Shown here: positions 60,157 through 64,000 of the stretch, piece after piece | How the letters are laid out: every line of letters begins with the position of its first letter | How positions within the stretch are numbered: the stretch's first letter is position 1 | NCBI GenBank assembly: GCA_938004015.1 | Contig: CALKWU010000006.1 | Location: 24,328-88,327 of the forward strand | Direction of reading: 5' to 3' | Length of the DNA stretch: 64,000 nucleotides | Source of the DNA: an uncultured Oceanobacillus sp. | Lineage (GTDB): Bacteria; Bacillota; Bacilli; Bacillales; Amphibacillaceae | Notes under the pieces: generated by a model | Databases searched by the model: none | What the model was told of the DNA's origin: nothing | The model's input: the letters and a program-made list of their open reading frames with translations, nothing else | Translations under genes and position numbers: made by a program

Positions 60157-60624
60157 TTGAGTAAACAAATATCTTTGCTGGGAATAGTCGTCATTCTTTT
60201 TTCCGCAGCGGGTCACTTCCTGAACGGATTGTCGTTCATTGCAATCACCATAGGGATCATTGGCAGAGAATTCATTACCTATCGTTTTCAAATAAACGAA
60301 AGGAAGAAAGGTTACTTTTTCAAACCGGAACAAGAAGGTATACGGGTTTTAGGGATCATTCCCGGCACCCTGGCTGATAAGTTGGAAATCAAACCAGGAG
60401 AATTGCTGACAAAAGTAAATGGCCGCTCGATCCATAAACCGGAAGATTTGGAAGATGAAATCCGAGAAGCTTCTGATCATATACAATTGGAAATATATGG
60501 CGATGAAGGGACTTTGCGCCACATTCAAAATGATTTGGACAAGGATGCGAATCGTCGGCACGGCTTTCTTTTTATAGAATCCCCTCATCGATTGAAAAAC
60601 AATTTGAATGCCGGAGGAGAGCAG
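60157..60624 (+). other. Membrane span plus PDZ domain (MinJ-like) in frame with lepB
   Basis: 156 codons that read without a stop into lepB. Residues 8-36 are hydrophobic (LLGIVVILFSAAGHFL and on), followed by a canonical PDZ core at about 60-125 (GIRVLGIIPGTLADKLEIKP, GELLTKVNGRSIHKPEDLED) and a tail ending RRHGFLFIE. The pattern resembles the last membrane span and PDZ domain of MinJ-type proteins. The frame is open from 60076, has no ATG, and its TTG at 60157 lacks a well-placed ribosome binding site. It is either the N-terminal part of a 341-residue PDZ-signal peptidase fusion or a decaying 3' gene fragment. Confidence 0.6.
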
Positions 60625-61182
60625 ATGGCAGCTAAGGAAAAAAATGAGTGGTTAGAATGGACAAAAGCAATATTGTTTGCAGTCGGACTCGTCTTGATCG
60701 TGAGGATGTTCCTTTTTGCGCCCATCATTGTAGATGGTCCGTCGATGCAACCGACATTGTACGATCGGGATCAGATGATCGTAAACAAATTCAGTTATTA
60801 TTTTAAAGAACCTGAACGGTTTGATATTGTCGTTTTTCATGCATCATCACAAAAAGATTTCATCAAACGGGTAATCGGGCTTCCAGGGGAACATGTGGCA
60901 GTCATTGACAATGTGCTTCATATAAACGGTGAGCCGATGGAGGAGCCTTTCTTGCCTGAAGAGGATGAAACATCGTTACAGTCAAGACAAAACGATTTTA
61001 CGTTGGAAGAGCTTCCCGGGAATTATGATGTCATTCCAGAGGGATACGTTCTAGTGCTTGGAGATAATCGCAGCAACTCGACCGACAGTCGCATGATCGG
61101 TTTGATTCCGATCGATCAAATCGTCGGGAAAGCGAGCTTGATATATTGGCCGCTTGACCGGATCCAATTTGTAGGAAATTAG
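60625..61182 (+). CDS. lepB: Type I signal peptidase
   Basis: Membrane Ser-Lys protease that cleaves secretory signal peptides. From ATG 60625 (strong GGAGG seven bases upstream) it has 185 residues, the Bacillus Sip size. One N-terminal membrane span (AILFAVGLVLIVRMFLF) comes just before the nucleophile Ser40 in VDGPSMQPTLYD. The general base Lys81 is in DFIKRVIGLPGE, and box E is LGDNRSNSTDSR. The coding frame continues upstream into a PDZ segment without a stop, so a longer fusion product is possible. Many Bacillaceae carry lepB here, between rplS and rbgA. Confidence 0.93.
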   Translation: MAAKEKNEWLEWTKAILFAVGLVLIVRMFLFAPIIVDGPSMQPTLYDRDQMIVNKFSYYFKEPERFDIVVFHASSQKDFIKRVIGLPGEHVAVIDNVLHINGEPMEEPFLPEEDETSLQSRQNDFTLEELPGNYDVIPEGYVLVLGDNRSNSTDSRMIGLIPIDQIVGKASLIYWPLDRIQFVGN

Positions 61183-61191
61183 GTGATAAAG

Positions 61192-62049
61192 ATGCATATT
61201 CAATGGTTTCCAGGGCATATGGCAAAAGCGCGGCGAGAAGTTGAACAGAATTTGAAACATGTCGATTTCGTCATGGAAGTGCTTGATGCACGGGCACCGC
61301 TTTCGTCGGAGAACCCAATGCTACATGAAATTATTCAAAGTAAAGATAAAATGGTCATCCTGATGAAACGTGATTTGGCGGATCCTGCCGTCACTGCCCG
61401 TTGGCTGAATTATTTTGAGAGTGCCGATATCCCGGCTGTCGCAGTCGATGCGGCGGACAGGAAAGATATCAATCAAGTCATTCAAACAGCAAAACAAATC
61501 GGGAAAAAGAAAATAGATAAACTCGTTGCTAAAGGTCTCAAGCCCCGACCACATCGGGCAATGGTATTGGGAATTCCGAATTCCGGGAAATCGACATTGA
61601 TCAATCGTCTTGTGAACCGAAAGATAGCGAAAACAGGTGACCGTCCAGGGATAACGAGACAACAATCATGGATCAAAGTAAACAAAGATTTTGAACTTCT
61701 TGATACACCGGGAATCCTTTGGCCAAAATTCGAAGATCAGACGGTGGGTCATCGCTTGGCGGCAATCGGGACGATAAAAGATCAAATCCTTTCCATACAA
61801 GACATCGCAGTCTTCGTTATCCGCTTTTTACAATCCCGATACCCCGGCTTGCTTGAGGATCGCTATGGAATACCACATGATTTGCTTGATATGGTGGAAG
61901 TTTTTGAAAACATCGGGAAAAAACGAGGTGCTTTGGAAAGTGGTGGAGAGGTCGATTACGATAAAGTTGCCGATATCGTTTTACGCGACCTCCGTACAGG
62001 AAAAATAGGACGAATCTCTTTCGAAGCACCAGCTGAAGATGAAAGTTAA
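61192..62049 (+). CDS. rbgA: 50S assembly GTPase RbgA (YlqF)
   Basis: Circularly permuted GTPase of 285 residues required for late 50S maturation (L16 incorporation). It starts IQWFPGHMAKARREV, has G1 GIPNSGKSTLINRL (127-140), G2/G3 KTGDRPGITRQQ and DTPGILWPKFED, and a C-terminal ANTAR-like RNA-binding domain (ERYG/GG region near 225-270). At G4 the usual NKxD reads MKRD (58-61), an unexpected loss of the guanine-specifying Asn. ATG 61192 follows AGGTGAT; GTG 61183 lies in that site. Confidence 0.95.
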   Translation: MHIQWFPGHMAKARREVEQNLKHVDFVMEVLDARAPLSSENPMLHEIIQSKDKMVILMKRDLADPAVTARWLNYFESADIPAVAVDAADRKDINQVIQTAKQIGKKKIDKLVAKGLKPRPHRAMVLGIPNSGKSTLINRLVNRKIAKTGDRPGITRQQSWIKVNKDFELLDTPGILWPKFEDQTVGHRLAAIGTIKDQILSIQDIAVFVIRFLQSRYPGLLEDRYGIPHDLLDMVEVFENIGKKRGALESGGEVDYDKVADIVLRDLRTGKIGRISFEAPAEDES

Positions 62050-62073
62050 AGAAAGATAGGAAAAGGGGTTCAT

Positions 62074-62847
62074 ATGGAAAATAAACCTATTTCTGTTATA
62101 AAACAAATGTTTGTTGACGGAGAAATCAACGAAGAAATAATCGGACAACTGAAGAATGATAAACGGAAGGGCGTTCAAACGTTACTTCAACAGTATGAGA
62201 AACGAAAACAGAAAGAGAAGCAACAACTCGAACATTTCAAGATGATGCTTCATTATGAAAATGAAGCGAAAAATAAAGGATACCGAACCATCGCCGGTGT
62301 AGATGAAGCCGGACGTGGCCCGTTGGCAGGACCTGTCGTTGCGGCAGCAGTCATTTTACCTGACGATTTCTTGCTTCTCGGTTTGGACGACTCGAAAAAA
62401 TTGACGGAAAAACAAAGGGAATACTTTTTTGAAAAAATCAAGGAAGAAGCGATCAGTTACCACATCGCGGTGAAATCCAACGAAACGATCGATCGAATGA
62501 ACATACTGGAAGCGACGAAATCCGCCATGTATGAAGCGATTTCGGGGTTGGATACAAAGCCGGACTATGTGTTGGTTGATGCGGTTGCTTTACCGAAACT
62601 TCCGGTCTCATCGGAAGTGATTATAAAAGGGGATGCAAAATGTATATCGATTGCAGCTGCCAGTATTTTGGCGAAAGTGACCCGTGACCGGATGATGAAA
62701 CGAATTCATGAAGAGTTTCCGATGTATGATTTCAAATCGAATATGGGCTATGGGACGAAACGACATATGGAAAGCATTAAAACTTACGGAGTATCGCCGT
62801 ATCATCGGAAAACGTTTGCTCCTATCCGGAACATCATCGGACACTGA
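62074..62847 (+). CDS. rnhB: Ribonuclease HII
   Basis: Removes ribonucleotides and RNA primers from RNA-DNA hybrids; 257 residues. An N-terminal extension of about 70 residues, basic and helical as in the B. subtilis enzyme, precedes the catalytic domain. That domain begins GVDEAGRGPLAGPVVAAAV (with the Asp-Glu metal ligands), followed by LGLDDSKKLTEKQRE, VLVDAVALPKLP and ISIAAASILAKVTRDRMM. It follows rbgA by 24 bases, the conserved order. Confidence 0.97.
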   Translation: MENKPISVIKQMFVDGEINEEIIGQLKNDKRKGVQTLLQQYEKRKQKEKQQLEHFKMMLHYENEAKNKGYRTIAGVDEAGRGPLAGPVVAAAVILPDDFLLLGLDDSKKLTEKQREYFFEKIKEEAISYHIAVKSNETIDRMNILEATKSAMYEAISGLDTKPDYVLVDAVALPKLPVSSEVIIKGDAKCISIAAASILAKVTRDRMMKRIHEEFPMYDFKSNMGYGTKRHMESIKTYGVSPYHRKTFAPIRNIIGH

Positions 62848-62861
62848 AGGGAGGATTCAGC

Positions 62862-64000
62862 ATGCAATTCGCAAAAATCTCCAATGTACATACAGCAAAT
62901 ACGCCGAGGACGAGACTTTCCCTTCGTCCCGGCCAAATTCTCCAAGGAGAAGTGTTGAAAATTTTTCCTGGGAATAAAGCGGAAGTCCGGTTGGGGATGA
63001 ATCGTCTCGTCGCCCAATTGGAAGTCGGGCTGGAACTCAGTGCAAGATATCATTTCCAAGTCGCATCGAATGCCGATTATCCGGTACTTAGAGTATTAGG
63101 TGAACCTCTGACGAAAACAGAAACAGCTGACTTGGAGACATTGTTGCGTCAATTAAGGTTGAAAGAAAGTAGAGGGAATCTGGAATTATTGCAAATGCTC
63201 ACAAGAAACTCCATTCCTTTTGACAAAGCTGAACTCCATCAAGCGATCCGTTTATTGAAAGGAGAAAGTGATCAACAAACGGCAAGAGCAATCATTCTGG
63301 AGATGTTTGCGAGAAAATTGCCGATGACCGCTTCCACATACCAATCATTGAAAGCCATACACGAAACGAACATTAGTGAGCAACTGAAAACTGTCCTACA
63401 ACAGATTCAGGCTTCACAAAAAAATCAAGGGTCCGGTTCTTCCATCGCTGAAACAAACGACCGACTTTTTGATGCGATCACCAAATTGGTGGAAAAACCT
63501 CAAGCCTTCCGTCAACTGCTCATCGGTGAAATCATTTCACAAAACACCCAGAATAAGCAAACCCTTTTCCGTACCTTTCAAGGACTAGGGTTTATTCCAC
63601 TTGATTTGGATTTTTCCACTTGGCAAAAGGCATGGACTCAAACCGTCCAATCTCTTGATGACGCATCGCCGGTCCAAGGTCAACGAGTGGCAGTCCATCA
63701 ATTGCCGCTACAAGCTAATCGACCGGTTGAGAACCAATTGCCTGCACAATACCAACGAACGACCGAAAGTCGATTGCCATTCCGGTTGAACGTCCAGGAA
63801 ATGGCGGAAGTTTTCAAGAAGATCAATGAAAATGAACAGACCTTCAAACAAAACATTCGACTGTTGTTGGACAAATGGGAAGGCATCCGTCATGAACTTG
63901 ATATGACTAAACCGATCCCCCGGGAAATGATTCAAGAAATACGCACAACATTAGTGAAAAATCTGCAACCTTTTCTAAACGGACCACAACTTGCTCGACT
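62862..64000 (+). CDS. ylqG: YlqG-like protein of unknown function, 3' end cut off
   Basis: Open from ATG 62862 (behind GGGAGGA) to the window edge, about 379 codons, with no stop reached. The N-terminal 60 residues are the clearest part (LSLRPGQILQGEVLKIFPGN, AEVRLGMNRLVAQLEVGLEL), a small beta domain seen at the start of B. subtilis YlqG and reminiscent of flagellar hook-length (FliK-type) proteins. The remainder is Gln-rich and Thr-rich, helical, with no catalytic motif. No function is known. Position after rnhB agrees with ylqG. Confidence 0.82.
   Translation, partial: MQFAKISNVHTANTPRTRLSLRPGQILQGEVLKIFPGNKAEVRLGMNRLVAQLEVGLELSARYHFQVASNADYPVLRVLGEPLTKTETADLETLLRQLRLKESRGNLELLQMLTRNSIPFDKAELHQAIRLLKGESDQQTARAIILEMFARKLPMTASTYQSLKAIHETNISEQLKTVLQQIQASQKNQGSGSSIAETNDRLFDAITKLVEKPQAFRQLLIGEIISQNTQNKQTLFRTFQGLGFIPLDLDFSTWQKAWTQTVQSLDDASPVQGQRVAVHQLPLQANRPVENQLPAQYQRTTESRLPFRLNVQEMAEVFKKINENEQTFKQNIRLLLDKWEGIRHELDMTKPIPREMIQEIRTTLVKNLQPFLNGPQLAR

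Overview
This is one continuous stretch of a Bacillaceae chromosome: a low to moderate GC, endospore-forming Firmicute. The evidence is the gene order, which follows the Bacillus subtilis ftsA to ylqG segment almost gene for gene, together with pro-sigE, sigG, spoIIGA and spoVM, a T-box in front of ileS, PyrR attenuators and a FapR operator. The species cannot be named from the sequence alone. Nearly all genes lie on the plus strand. The exceptions are rqcH, rpmB and a small UPF0435 gene.

Layout. 1-2188: end of the division cluster (3' part of ftsA, then ftsZ). 2338-4986: the sporulation block spoIIGA-sigE-sigG, with a long-spaced Spo0A-type promoter and a SigF-type promoter. 5219-9179: ylmC, pgeF, ylmE, sepF, ylmG, ylmH, divIVA (septum assembly and housekeeping). 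9186-13831: T-box, ileS, lspA and an rluD-type pseudouridine synthase. 13828-19858: pyr operon with two PyrR attenuators (pyrR-B-C-K-D-F-E). 20050-25476: a LysR regulator, rqcH on the minus strand, and a Ca2+-type P-ATPase. 25600-38987: yloC, remA, gmk, rpoZ, coaBC, priA, fmt, rsmB, prpC, prkC, rsgA, rpe, thiN. 39011-45648: spoVM, rpmB (minus), yloU, fakA, sdaAB, sdaAA, recG. 45693-50037: FapR-controlled lipid operon (fapR, plsX, fabD, fabG, acpP) and rnc. 50106-57501: UPF0435 gene (minus), smc, ftsY, ylxM, ffh, rpsP, khpA. 57620-64000: ylqD, rimM, trmD, rplS, a PDZ segment joined to lepB, rbgA, rnhB and the 5' part of a ylqG-like gene.

No prophage, CRISPR array, tRNA, rRNA or insertion sequence was seen. 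The window is a housekeeping backbone, so its interest lies in its departures from the usual arrangement. (1) spoVM has no ATG, GTG or TTG start; the conserved peptide appears to begin at ATC behind a strong ribosome binding site. (2) A membrane-plus-PDZ segment resembling the end of MinJ runs in frame, with no stop, into the type I signal peptidase gene. (3) pyrAA/pyrAB, pyrP, def, rlmN, ylmA, ylyA and the cysH operon are missing from positions they hold in B. subtilis. (4) RbgA has MKRD where its GTPase G4 motif should read NKxD. (5) Several intergenic hairpin elements share sequence and can fold in competing ways, and a separate GC-rich 84-bp palindrome lies upstream of rplS.

Starts were moved inward from the longest open frame wherever a ribosome binding site and family similarity agreed. 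B. subtilis comparisons come from memory and were not computed.
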